The notes under the pieces were generated by a model. That model saw nothing but the letters and a program-made list of their open reading frames with translations. It did not search any database and was not told the DNA's origin. A program made the translations under genes and the position numbers. From assembly GCA_964442075.1 (NCBI GenBank), contig CAYTWH010000016.1:1-64000 (forward strand): a stretch of 64,000 bases of DNA, written 5' to 3'. Positions 43,308 to 51,798 of the stretch are shown piece after piece; the first letter of the stretch is position 1; every line of letters starts with the position of its first letter. The DNA comes from CAYTAU01 sp964442075. Lineage in GTDB: Bacteria; Bacteroidota; Bacteroidia; Bacteroidales; CAYTAU01.

Positions 43308-43565
43308 GTAGACAGTAAATGATTTACTGTCGACAATAAATGACTTACTGTCGACAATGACTGGCTTGCTGTCGACAATGAACGGCTTGCTGTCGACAAT
43401 GACTGGCTTGCTGTCGACAATGACTGGCTTGTTGTCGACAATGAACGGCTTGCTGTCGACAATGACTGGCTTGTTGTCGACACAGAACGGATTGCTGTCG
43501 ACACTTAAGGACTTATTGTCTTTACTGAATGACTTATTGTCGACATTGAGTAAATTGCTATCGAC
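43308..43565. repeat. Tandem array of 13 units of exactly 21 bp, each centred on GTCGAC
   Basis: GTCGAC occurs at 43329, 43350, 43371, 43392, 43413, 43434, 43455, 43476, 43497 and 43539. Degenerate versions at 43308, 43518 and 43560 hold the same register. The unit reads TGACTGGCTTGCTGTCGACAA with small variations. A 21-bp period is two helical turns and seven codons, so heptad-repeat frames are open on both strands: (LLSTMTG)n on plus from 43357, and (SLSTASQ)n on minus. Neither looks like a convincing protein. Confidence 0.9.
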
Positions 43566-43604
43566 ACGAAATGTTTTTCTAAATTTATTTTTTAGCTTAT
43601 AAAG

Positions 43605-43614
43605 CCCCCCCCCC
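43605..43614. repeat. Homopolymeric tract of ten C
   Basis: An uninterrupted run of ten cytosines in AT-rich DNA, 40 bp from the 21-bp array. Such tracts slip readily; it lies in a gap with no gene on either side within 200 bp. Confidence 0.6.
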
Positions 43615-43827
43615 TACAACGTCAAGGGTTTGCGGGCTTCTTGGGTTTTGTGGTATATTGTTTTGGTGATTCACTTTGTAAAGGTAGGAAAAATATTTTA
43701 ATGCTACAATGGTTTCAATGATTAAATGATAGAATGATTTTTACTTCGTGTCATTTGTAGTCGTTAGTTCTCTGCCTTGTAACAAAACCTATACATCAAT
43801 AAATAATAAAGTTTATTAATCATTTTA

Positions 43828-44316
43828 TTACATATCAACTATTTTTCCTTCTACATATTCTTCTTTAAATCTAATATTCCCATTTTCATCATAATATGAC
43901 CAAATTCCTTGTTCCTTACCATTCTTATATTCGCCAATTATTGCTATTTTTCCTGATTTATGATAATTCTCAAAAATTCCATTTTCTATTCCATAATTAT
44001 ACTCAACTTTCATCTCCAATTCTCCAGTTTTATAATAAATTTCTATAATTCCATGACGTTTATCATTCTTTACTGGAGATATACTTAGTATAACACCATC
44101 ATCATACAACATTTTCAATACCCCTTCTGAGTCATCATTAGGTTTTGCAGTATAATAGAAAATTGCTTTTGGCTTTTGATTTTCTTTATTATAATAGGAC
44201 TTAATCTTATATGGATAATCTTCAATATTTAACTCATCTTTAGAAGAGCATGACACGCAAGAAACTATAATTATTGCCAATATTACTGACCTATTAAACT
44301 CAAACCTATACATCAT
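43828..44316 (-). CDS. MORN-repeat (YwqK-like) lipoprotein
   Basis: 162 residues with a lipoprotein signal (RSVILAIIIVSCVSCSSKD; lipidated Cys in the SCVSC pair). About four MORN-2 repeats follow: LKMLYDDGVILSISPVKNDKRHG, IEIYYKTGELEMKVEYNYGIENG, FENYHKSGKIAIIGEYKNGKEQG and WSYYDENGNIRFKEEYVEGK. It is a short relative of the protein at 27294-28502. As there, no toxin partner is nearby. It appears to stand alone, with a terminator of the upstream OstA-like gene at 44348-44382 separating it from the envelope operon. Confidence 0.72.
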   Translation of the reverse strand: MMYRFEFNRSVILAIIIVSCVSCSSKDELNIEDYPYKIKSYYNKENQKPKAIFYYTAKPNDDSEGVLKMLYDDGVILSISPVKNDKRHGIIEIYYKTGELEMKVEYNYGIENGIFENYHKSGKIAIIGEYKNGKEQGIWSYYDENGNIRFKEEYVEGKIVDM

Positions 44317-44346
44317 AAATAATAAAGTTTATTTAACAAATATAAA

Positions 44347-44372
44347 CAAAAAAAGGAGAAAACTCTCCTTTT
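44347..44372 (-). terminator. Intrinsic terminator of the guaB-to-ostA gene run
   Basis: Minus strand AAAAGGAGA, short loop, TCTCCTTTT, then further T residues. It is about 85 bp after the ostA-like stop codon. Confidence 0.65.
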
Positions 44373-44390
44373 AATTTTAAAATTGTTTAT

Positions 44391-44420
44391 CCGCTAAGCG
44401 GTTTTAAACCGCTAAGCGGG
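44391..44420. repeat. Duplicated near-palindrome CCGCTAAGCGG
   Basis: CCGCTAAGCGG twice, separated by TTTTAAA. The two copies can pair with each other except at the centre. It may be a second terminator or a protein-binding site behind the ostA-like gene. Confidence 0.5.
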
Positions 44421-44455
44421 TAATAAGGCTTAAATTTGAGTTTTACTAAACAAGT

Positions 44456-46408
44456 TTATTCTGTTTTCTCGGGAGGTTCTGCTTCTTTATTTGAATTTTC
44501 TTCAGGCTTTTCAGGTAATGGAATAGTATCTTTTTCAGTGCTTAGTTCAGGGTTTTCATCAATTTCTATAATACCTTCTTTTTCAATTTTTATTGTATCA
44601 TTTAGTAAGGTATCGGCAGTAATAAAATTAAAATATCTTGTAAAACTTGTCCACACAAAAATATCTTCTTTTTTAAAAGGTCTTAGGTTTTCGAGCCATA
44701 AAAAGCCTTTAAATTTCAGTTCTGCAGCAGGCAAATGATCAACAGGGTTTAGTGTGCCCAAGGGTGCAGTTAAATACATAATCTTATGTGGTTCGCTATC
44801 TTCTAAATAAATTACAAGCTTGCTTGCTTCGGATTTGTTAAGGCCTATCAGTTTTTCTTTATTGTCTTTTTCGTCGCGTTCTTTAACGTAATAAATAGAC
44901 TGCCCGTTACCATTAACATCAACCCTATATAAACTATCATCTTTAAAGTACCCTATCATATCTTTTCCTTTTATCTGATTAAAACGCGAGCTATCTTCTT
45001 TAGAAATAATAAATGATGCTTTTTCCATAACAATATAATCGGGCTTATCGTTTTTTGTATGTAGTTCGATATATTCTGCCGTTAATTGATTTTTTTCTGA
45101 CCATATCACGGGTTCGTGATACATTTCAATAACAGAATCGCGCATAACATAAGCCATGCTGTCGCATTTCGATTGCATATCGGACTTAAATATCTTAACT
45201 CTGTAATATGCCCACATTAATTTTGATTTAGCAATTGAACTCTGCTCAATTAGAAGCGAATCGAAAACAATTAACAGGGTGTCAATATTTACAGAAAAAG
45301 AATCGGGAGTAAAAAATAAAGTATCGACATATAATGCCGTTGAATGAGAAATAAAGTTTAAAGTATCGTAACTGAATTTTATCGAATCGGCAGTATATAC
45401 AATTGTATCAATAACGGCAACATTAGAATCTAAAAGGATAGAATCATTAGTTGCGACACAAAAAGTTGAAATAATTGTATCAATTAAAGTCTTATATCGC
45501 AAAGTATCGGCATGCAAAAACATTGAGTCTTCATCTGTTACCTGAATAAATACAGCACTATCGGTAAACATACTGCGTTCCGGATTTTCGTAATATATTC
45601 CGTAATGCCCCAATAGAATTACATTTTCAACAGTGTCGGTAAGTTCGACATTTTCAAAGGCTTTGCCAATGCCTATCTTTCTATCATAATACAAACTATC
45701 TCCTTGCAATTTCTGTGTGTTATTTTTATAATATGCATTTTTATTATACTGCGAAATATCTGTTTTTGTGTTATACCAACCATTTTCACAATATATAAGA
45801 TTAGAATCGCTAACAATGGTTGTTGGTCCGAAAAAATACAATATTTCTGTATTGATATTATATTTAAGTGTATCGGAATACATTGTATAATCGGGATTAA
45901 CCAAAACAACACTATCTATTGCAATATAATCTTTGGGTACTGTATAATAATACCCATAAATACTTTCCAGTACGTTGTCGCTGTCAACAATTTTACCATA
46001 ATCGAAATAATGTGCATAATCTTCCATTCTGTAATAATCAAGCGAATCTGTAGTAAGTATTGATTCATCTTGTGTAAGTCTTACATTATACCTTACATGA
46101 GCAATTTTTGTTGCACCATCGTACATAAGCGAATCGCCATATAGATGTAATGTGTCGCCCTGATTAATGTGTATATTACTAAATGCATACATAATATTAT
46201 GCACAGTATTAAAATAAGCACTGTCGCAGTCCATTATTGCATCGTTGTGTTTAAATTTCACATTTCCTGTAAGTCGTTTTATTTCGGGTCCAAGCAGTTC
46301 TTCATCATAATCAATCATATCGGCATGTAATATCTCAATCTTTTTTACTTCCTGAGAAAAAGTAACTGAAATAAAGGAAATAAGGAATATTGTAAAAAAT
46401 ATTTTCAT
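44456..46408 (-). CDS. OstA-like/LptA-type lipopolysaccharide-transport protein
   Basis: 650 residues with a signal peptide (MKIFFTIFLISFISVTFSQ). The N-terminal region has the OstA-like (LptA-type) beta-jellyroll pattern: EILHADMIDYDEELLGPEIK, RLTGNVKFKHNDAIMDCDSAYFN, then repeated YGDSLMYDG and DSLDYYRMED strands. Bacteroidota carry such extended LptA/LptD-N-like proteins; they bridge lipid A transport across the periplasm. The length is greater than E. coli LptA (185) and it ends in a disordered acidic/proline tail (EKPEENSNKEAEPPEKTE). It is the last gene of a run holding SurA/PPIase-type chaperones, so the run links outer-membrane protein and lipopolysaccharide assembly. Confidence 0.8.
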   Translation of the reverse strand: MKIFFTIFLISFISVTFSQEVKKIEILHADMIDYDEELLGPEIKRLTGNVKFKHNDAIMDCDSAYFNTVHNIMYAFSNIHINQGDTLHLYGDSLMYDGATKIAHVRYNVRLTQDESILTTDSLDYYRMEDYAHYFDYGKIVDSDNVLESIYGYYYTVPKDYIAIDSVVLVNPDYTMYSDTLKYNINTEILYFFGPTTIVSDSNLIYCENGWYNTKTDISQYNKNAYYKNNTQKLQGDSLYYDRKIGIGKAFENVELTDTVENVILLGHYGIYYENPERSMFTDSAVFIQVTDEDSMFLHADTLRYKTLIDTIISTFCVATNDSILLDSNVAVIDTIVYTADSIKFSYDTLNFISHSTALYVDTLFFTPDSFSVNIDTLLIVFDSLLIEQSSIAKSKLMWAYYRVKIFKSDMQSKCDSMAYVMRDSVIEMYHEPVIWSEKNQLTAEYIELHTKNDKPDYIVMEKASFIISKEDSSRFNQIKGKDMIGYFKDDSLYRVDVNGNGQSIYYVKERDEKDNKEKLIGLNKSEASKLVIYLEDSEPHKIMYLTAPLGTLNPVDHLPAAELKFKGFLWLENLRPFKKEDIFVWTSFTRYFNFITADTLLNDTIKIEKEGIIEIDENPELSTEKDTIPLPEKPEENSNKEAEPPEKTE

Positions 46409-46483
46409 ATTATTATTAGACGCAGATTAACGCAGATTTTTTAAATCATAATTATCAGTGTAAATCAGCGTCAAAAATTTGAA

Positions 46484-47449
46484 TTATTTAAGCAACTCAT
46501 TAATAATATCTTCTACTGTAACACTTTCTGCTTCCGCTTTATAGTTTTTAACAAGCCTGTGTCGTAAGACTGCAATTGCAACTGCTTTAACATCTTCAAT
46601 GTCGGGAGAGTATTTTCCGTTAAGCACAGCATGTGTTTTTGCTCCAATTATTAAATATTGTGATGCTCTTGGTCCTGCCCCCCATGTTATATACTTATTT
46701 ATCATATCGGTAGATGCCTCTGTATTTGGTCTTGTTTTAGTAACAAGCGAAACAGCATATTTAAGAACATTATCGTTAACAGGAACTTTTCTTATAATAC
46801 TTTGATAATACAATATTTCTTCGGCAGATAAAATTTTCTCTAATTTTATATCAATATCGGAAGTTGTATTTTTAACAATCGTAAGTTCTTCTTCAAAACT
46901 GGGGTAATTTAACCAGAGATTAAACATAAACCTATCTAACTGGGCTTCGGGCAATGGATATGTTCCTTCTTGCTCAATTGGGTTTTGAGTAGCAAGCACA
47001 AAAAAAGGTTCTTCAAGTTTATATTGCTTACCTGCAGCCGTAACAGAGCGTTCCTGCATTGCCTCAAGTAAAGCCGATTGTGTTTTAGGCGGAGTTCTGT
47101 TTATCTCATCGGCAAGTATTATATTTCCAAATAAAGGTCCTTTTATAAATTTGAATTGTCTGTTCTCATCTAATATTTCAGTTCCTATAATATCTGATGG
47201 CATCAAATCAGGTGTAAATTGTATTCTTTTATATTTTAATCCAAGTATATCGGCAAGAGTATTAATAAGCAAAGTTTTTGCAAGTCCGGGAACGCCTATC
47301 AGCAAACAATGTCCATTACTAAAAATAGAGTTTATAACACTATTAATAATTTCCTCCTGCCCTATTATTACTTTTCCAATTTCGTTGAATAATCTTGCTT
47401 TGGCTTTAAGTAAATTGTCAACAGCTTCAACATCATTTTTGTAATCCAT
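46484..47449 (-). CDS. MoxR-family AAA+ ATPase
   Basis: 321 residues. Walker A is GVPGLAKT (52-59), Walker B is ILADEINRTPPKTQSALLEA, sensor 1 is VLATQNPIEQEGTYPLPEAQ, and sensor 2 is in GPRASQYLI. MoxR proteins act as ATP-driven chaperones that mature other proteins, usually with DUF58/BatA-type von Willebrand factor proteins. Those partners are not next to it here; it sits between a SurA-like chaperone gene and the OstA-like gene, so its client may be among the envelope proteins of the operon. That last step is an inference. Confidence 0.93.
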   Translation of the reverse strand: MDYKNDVEAVDNLLKAKARLFNEIGKVIIGQEEIINSVINSIFSNGHCLLIGVPGLAKTLLINTLADILGLKYKRIQFTPDLMPSDIIGTEILDENRQFKFIKGPLFGNIILADEINRTPPKTQSALLEAMQERSVTAAGKQYKLEEPFFVLATQNPIEQEGTYPLPEAQLDRFMFNLWLNYPSFEEELTIVKNTTSDIDIKLEKILSAEEILYYQSIIRKVPVNDNVLKYAVSLVTKTRPNTEASTDMINKYITWGAGPRASQYLIIGAKTHAVLNGKYSPDIEDVKAVAIAVLRHRLVKNYKAEAESVTVEDIINELLK

Positions 47450-47494
47450 AGCATTATTTCAATTTTCGTTAATTTTCAGGTGCAAAATCTAAAA

Positions 47495-48847
47495 TTATTT
47501 TATCCACCCTTTCATATTAAAATTACAGTTCTGATATGATTCATCAATATGGATATATGTAGAAGTTTGTCTTTGTTTTATCCAATTATTCAAAACTTTT
47601 TGTTTTTTATCCGCAAGAGCAACATCCTGAACTCGCTGATAATCATCTTTTAAATTTATTTTATGAGCATTTGTTTTAGATTTTAATCTTACAATTTTAT
47701 ATACCGTTTTTCCTTTTTCATTTTTCGATTCAAAAGACTTTGAGATATCTCCAGTTTTCAAGTTTTTTATATTATAATAAGTGTTTACATCTAAATGTTC
47801 TTTTTCAAACCGAGAATTTCCTGTATAATAATTAACAACTAATCCACCTGTATTTTTAGAACTTTCGTCATCAGAAAATTTTTCAGCAGCTTTTACAAAT
47901 GTTAAAGAATCTATTTTAATCATCGTTGAAATACTATCTAAAACATTTTTTGCCTTTACCATCTCACTGGGCGAAACTTTTGCGCTTAACAGTATATGAC
48001 GGACATTTACAAGTTCACCTTTTTTCTTTATTAATTGAATAATGTGATATCCAAATTCTGTTTCTACAATTCTTGAAACTTCTTTTGGGTCTTTCAAATT
48101 AAAAGCAACAGCAGCAAATTCAGAAACGAGGTCTGCTCTGCTAACAAAACCAAGTTCGCCACCTTTTGGTGCAGAACCCGGATCTTCGGAATATAAGACT
48201 GCTAATGTGGAAAATTTATCTCCATTAATAATTCTTTCTCTTAATGATTTTAATTTTTCTTTTACTGCTTTTTTATCTTCATCTTTAATTTTTGGAATTT
48301 TTATTATTTGTAAGATCTCATATGCTTCATTTACAATTGGCAAACTATCTTCATGTAGTTCATTAAAATACTTTCTAACTTCTGTTGGGGTTATTTTTAA
48401 ATCTTCTGTTATTTTTCCTTGCATTCTTTGAATAAGCAACTGATCTTTCATTTCATATTTTAAATCTTCTTTCATTTCAAGAATAGATTTTCCAAAATAT
48501 TCTTCTAACTTATCTTCAGAACCAACTTGATTAATAATTTGCCTGAAACGATTATTCATAGCATATTCAACTTCTTGCAGAGTAATTTCAATGCTGTCAA
48601 GTTCTGCCTGATTTAACAATAATTTCTGATATAGAAACTCTTCAAGAATATCACATTTCAAATCGCTGTTAGAAATAGCTCCTTGCGACTTCATTTGCGT
48701 ATATTGATTTTCAATATCTGATTGAAGTATAATATTTTTTCCCACAACAGCAATCACCTGATCTACAGCATCTTCTTGCGAACAAACAATATGGGAAGAA
48801 AGATAAAAAATAGCAGTAAGAATTAATAATTTAAGAAATTTGCTCAT
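47495..48847 (-). CDS. SurA-like peptidyl-prolyl isomerase/periplasmic chaperone
   Basis: 450 residues with a signal peptide (to about residue 23, HIVCSQ). A SurA_N-like helical domain follows (DQVIAVVGKNIILQSDIENQ). Two parvulin domains follow: the first at about 165-265 is well kept (GELGFVSRADLVSEFAAVAF, EFGYHIIQLIKK), and the second at about 270-380 (NVRHILLSAKVSPSE) is more diverged. SurA carries unfolded outer-membrane proteins through the periplasm. It is third of three SurA/PPIase-type genes in a row, between the lipoprotein PPIase relative and moxR. Confidence 0.88.
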   Translation of the reverse strand: MSKFLKLLILTAIFYLSSHIVCSQEDAVDQVIAVVGKNIILQSDIENQYTQMKSQGAISNSDLKCDILEEFLYQKLLLNQAELDSIEITLQEVEYAMNNRFRQIINQVGSEDKLEEYFGKSILEMKEDLKYEMKDQLLIQRMQGKITEDLKITPTEVRKYFNELHEDSLPIVNEAYEILQIIKIPKIKDEDKKAVKEKLKSLRERIINGDKFSTLAVLYSEDPGSAPKGGELGFVSRADLVSEFAAVAFNLKDPKEVSRIVETEFGYHIIQLIKKKGELVNVRHILLSAKVSPSEMVKAKNVLDSISTMIKIDSLTFVKAAEKFSDDESSKNTGGLVVNYYTGNSRFEKEHLDVNTYYNIKNLKTGDISKSFESKNEKGKTVYKIVRLKSKTNAHKINLKDDYQRVQDVALADKKQKVLNNWIKQRQTSTYIHIDESYQNCNFNMKGWIK

Positions 48848-48858
48848 ATAAATTGATT

Positions 48859-49704
48859 TTAATAGATTAGAATTTTCTTACTATTTAATGCATCTTGATA
48901 TATGTTTTTTTCTAATTCTCTGATAATTTGCAATTTTCGTTTATTTATAATAATTTTTTTTAATTTATTCTTAACAAATATTAATGGTGCAGTATCATTT
49001 TTTAATTTATAATCTGCAATATTTAAGAAATAACAAAATAAAGAATCTCTTGTTTCATAAGACTTATTATATTTCAAAAACATCTCATTATCAGAAAAAT
49101 GGAATGGAATTTCTTTAATTAATTTATTGAAATTTATCCAATCGTTATCAAAATCATTATAAGTTTCTGCATTTTTATTACAAAAAGAATCAAGTTTTCT
49201 TGATTTTTTCTCATCGTCTGAACGATACCAGTTTCTTATTTTATACAGATTTGGAACATCTTTAGAAATTTTAATAAACAAACCTTTAATAGCTTCGAAA
49301 TCTAATTTAAAATCTTGTGAAAACTGCAAATAACATTCCTGTAATTGTTCTAGGCTAATTACAGTATCTAAATTTTGATTAATAAAATTTTGTTGGTATT
49401 TGAAAATAAGCAAAGAAGTTTTATAATCTTCAACTTGTTTTTCTATTTCATCCTGTTCTTCAGATAAGTTTTCATCTGCTTTTTGCATCATCAATTGCTT
49501 ATTAATCCAGTTATCTACAATATTTTCATAAATTAATATACTGTCTTGTTCTGTCAAATTTTCAGAAAATAATTCAGCTAAATCTTCAAGATATAAATAC
49601 TTATCGTAAACCCTAACAATAGGTTTTTTGTCTGTATCTAAATTTGAATTATTGCAAGATTGAATAATTAAAAAAATTGTTATTATATATAATATTGTTT
49701 TCAA
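48859..49704 (-). CDS. Lipoprotein related to SurA N-terminal domains, no isomerase domain
   Basis: 281 residues. The start is a TTG at 49704; only this start keeps the lipoprotein signal (MKTILYIITIFLIIQSC, lipidated Cys17). The N terminus resembles SurA_N/trigger-like helices (YLYLEDLAELFSENLTEQDS, IVDNWINKQLMMQKADENLS, EKQVEDYKTSLLIFKYQQNF). I see no parvulin catalytic motif, so it is probably a membrane-anchored chaperone. It lies between two PPIase genes (11 bp from the next, 67 bp from the previous). Confidence 0.7.
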   Translation of the reverse strand: MKTILYIITIFLIIQSCNNSNLDTDKKPIVRVYDKYLYLEDLAELFSENLTEQDSILIYENIVDNWINKQLMMQKADENLSEEQDEIEKQVEDYKTSLLIFKYQQNFINQNLDTVISLEQLQECYLQFSQDFKLDFEAIKGLFIKISKDVPNLYKIRNWYRSDDEKKSRKLDSFCNKNAETYNDFDNDWINFNKLIKEIPFHFSDNEMFLKYNKSYETRDSLFCYFLNIADYKLKNDTAPLIFVKNKLKKIIINKRKLQIIRELEKNIYQDALNSKKILIY

Positions 49705-49771
49705 AATTAGCAGATAAATGTAATTTCTATGATTTGGATTAGTTAGAAACTAAAATAAATAACAGATAACC

Positions 49772-51751
49772 TTAATTGTTTTTTATTGTAGAAAGTACTT
49801 CTCTATTTACAATAACTTTATATTTATTTCTTAATTCCTCAATCCATTTGTTTTCCAAAAAAGTTTGATAATCTGCGGTAACCAAGCCTCTTGATTCCAC
49901 TAATGATTTTGGTTGAGGTTTTAAAACTTCATTTACAAAAATGATTTTATTTTCTTTTAATAAATATAAAAGGGTCTTATTTCTTTGAGTATTATCAAGT
50001 TTAAAAACAAGTTCATCAATATTATCATTATCGCCCTTAGAATATTTTTTACTTTCTACCAATTCAAGGTTTGCAGTATCTTTTTTATTAGTCATTTCAA
50101 TAATTTTCTCAATAGTATATAATTTCTTATCTTTTTGACCAAAATATTTTTCCGCAATAGTTTTAGCATTATCGTCTTTATATTTTAATATTGCAGCATC
50201 AACTCTTTCTCCCCACATATAATTATTTTTATTTTTATCGTAAAATGCTTGCAAACCAACAGTATCTTTCACTGCTTTTGACCATACTTGTTGGTCTGTT
50301 AATTCAAATAATAAAATACCATCATGATATTCTTTCATTAAGTATTTAAAATCAGGATGTTTTTCTTCCAAACGACTTTCTTCATGTTCAATAATCTTAT
50401 CGTCAGCATATTTACTGAAAATCACATCAACAACAGATTTTATTTCACCTTTTTTTCTTTTTCTTGCATTATTGGCAATGAATTCGGCAAATTCCTGTTG
50501 GTTAATTGTTACATTAGAAAAAGTGATTAAAACTTTATTTAAACCTTTAGCCTTTTCTAATTCCCATGTACCGTCAAAAATAGTAGTATCAATTACTCTA
50601 TAAAAATCGCTTAATGCTTTTTTATCATAATTAAAGTTATATTCTTTTTTAAGTTTTTCAATAACAGCTATTCGACTTTTTTTAGCTCTGGCATCTTTTG
50701 ATATTTTATTTTTAATTTCATTTTTTAGTTTCTCAATATCTCCTAATTCTTTTTTATCAATTAACTTAAGAATATGCCATCCAAACGCCGTTCTAATTGG
50801 ATTGGAATAATCTCCTTTTTTTCCTAGAGCAAAAGCTACTGTTTCAAATTCAGGCACCATTTTACCTGTACCAAACCAAGGTAATTCTCCCCCATTTTTA
50901 GCCGATCCTTTATCATCTGAAAATTGTTTTGCAAGTTCTGCAAAGTCTTCTCCTGCTTTCAGCTTGTTGTAAAATTCTTTGATTTTTTCTTCCGATTTCT
51001 TTATTTTTTCATCATCGGAATCTTTAGGAACAGTTACCATAATATGTGCTACTTTAACTTGTCCTTGTGCTTTTCTTTTATCTGTAACTTTAATAATATG
51101 ATATCCAAATCTTGTTCTTGCCGGCATTGAAATATCGCCAACTTTAGTATTAAATGCTGCTGATTCAAAAGGATATACCATCTGAAAAACAGTAAAATAT
51201 CCAAGATCTCCACCATTTTGCGCTGCTGATGGATCTTTTGAAAATTCTTTTGCAAGTTTTGCAAAATCTTCTCCTTTCAATATTCTTTCTCTTATTTTTA
51301 TTAAATCATTATATACTTTTAGAGTATCCTTTGGAAATGCATCTTGTGCAATTTGTATTAAAATATGACTTGCCCTAATATCATATTGCATACGCTCAAA
51401 TGCTTCAACAATTAATTTCTCATCAACAGAAGAATCAACAAAATATGGTTTTGTAAGTTGTTTTCTATATCCTGCGAGTTCTTTAATAAAAGACTGTGTG
51501 GTGTCCATACCAAGAGATTCGGCTTCAATAACTTTAAGTTTAAAATTAATAAACAACTCAAGATATTCATTTACTGATTTATTGTCAATTACATTATTTC
51601 GATTATTGTTTTTATTGTAAATTCTTTCGAATTCAGTTTTTGTGATTTTTTGATCATTAATAGTTAAAAGTATTGTTTCATCATTACTTTGAGCATTAAT
51701 TAATATACTCCCCAATAAGATTAGGCTAACTACAAAAAATATTTTTTTCAT
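49772..51751 (-). CDS. Periplasmic peptidyl-prolyl isomerase with two parvulin domains (SurA/PpiD type)
   Basis: 659 residues with a signal peptide (ILINAQ). An N-terminal SurA-like helical part precedes two tandem parvulin domains: about 126-225 (ASHILIQIA, GGDLGYFTVFQMVYPFESAA, TRFGYHIIKVTDKRKAQG) and 230-335 (VAHIMVTVP, GGELPWFGTGKMVPEFETVA, TAFGWHILKLIDKKELG). A long C-terminal region of about 320 residues has no domain that I recognise. It lies 47 bp after guaB and starts the chaperone part of the operon. The likely role is folding of outer-membrane proteins in the periplasm. Confidence 0.88.
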   Translation of the reverse strand: MKKIFFVVSLILLGSILINAQSNDETILLTINDQKITKTEFERIYNKNNNRNNVIDNKSVNEYLELFINFKLKVIEAESLGMDTTQSFIKELAGYRKQLTKPYFVDSSVDEKLIVEAFERMQYDIRASHILIQIAQDAFPKDTLKVYNDLIKIRERILKGEDFAKLAKEFSKDPSAAQNGGDLGYFTVFQMVYPFESAAFNTKVGDISMPARTRFGYHIIKVTDKRKAQGQVKVAHIMVTVPKDSDDEKIKKSEEKIKEFYNKLKAGEDFAELAKQFSDDKGSAKNGGELPWFGTGKMVPEFETVAFALGKKGDYSNPIRTAFGWHILKLIDKKELGDIEKLKNEIKNKISKDARAKKSRIAVIEKLKKEYNFNYDKKALSDFYRVIDTTIFDGTWELEKAKGLNKVLITFSNVTINQQEFAEFIANNARKRKKGEIKSVVDVIFSKYADDKIIEHEESRLEEKHPDFKYLMKEYHDGILLFELTDQQVWSKAVKDTVGLQAFYDKNKNNYMWGERVDAAILKYKDDNAKTIAEKYFGQKDKKLYTIEKIIEMTNKKDTANLELVESKKYSKGDNDNIDELVFKLDNTQRNKTLLYLLKENKIIFVNEVLKPQPKSLVESRGLVTADYQTFLENKWIEELRNKYKVIVNREVLSTIKNN

Positions 51752-51798
51752 TTCAATAATAAATTAAATCTACCTTAATCGGTAAACAGGTTAAACAA

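Noticed and set aside
43238..43602. Heptad-repeat proteins read from the 21-bp array (LLSTMTG on plus, SLSTASQ on minus).
   Set aside because: Both strands are open for the same reason of period; the minus frame starts at a GTG inside the array and neither has a clear promoter. Kept as a repeat only.
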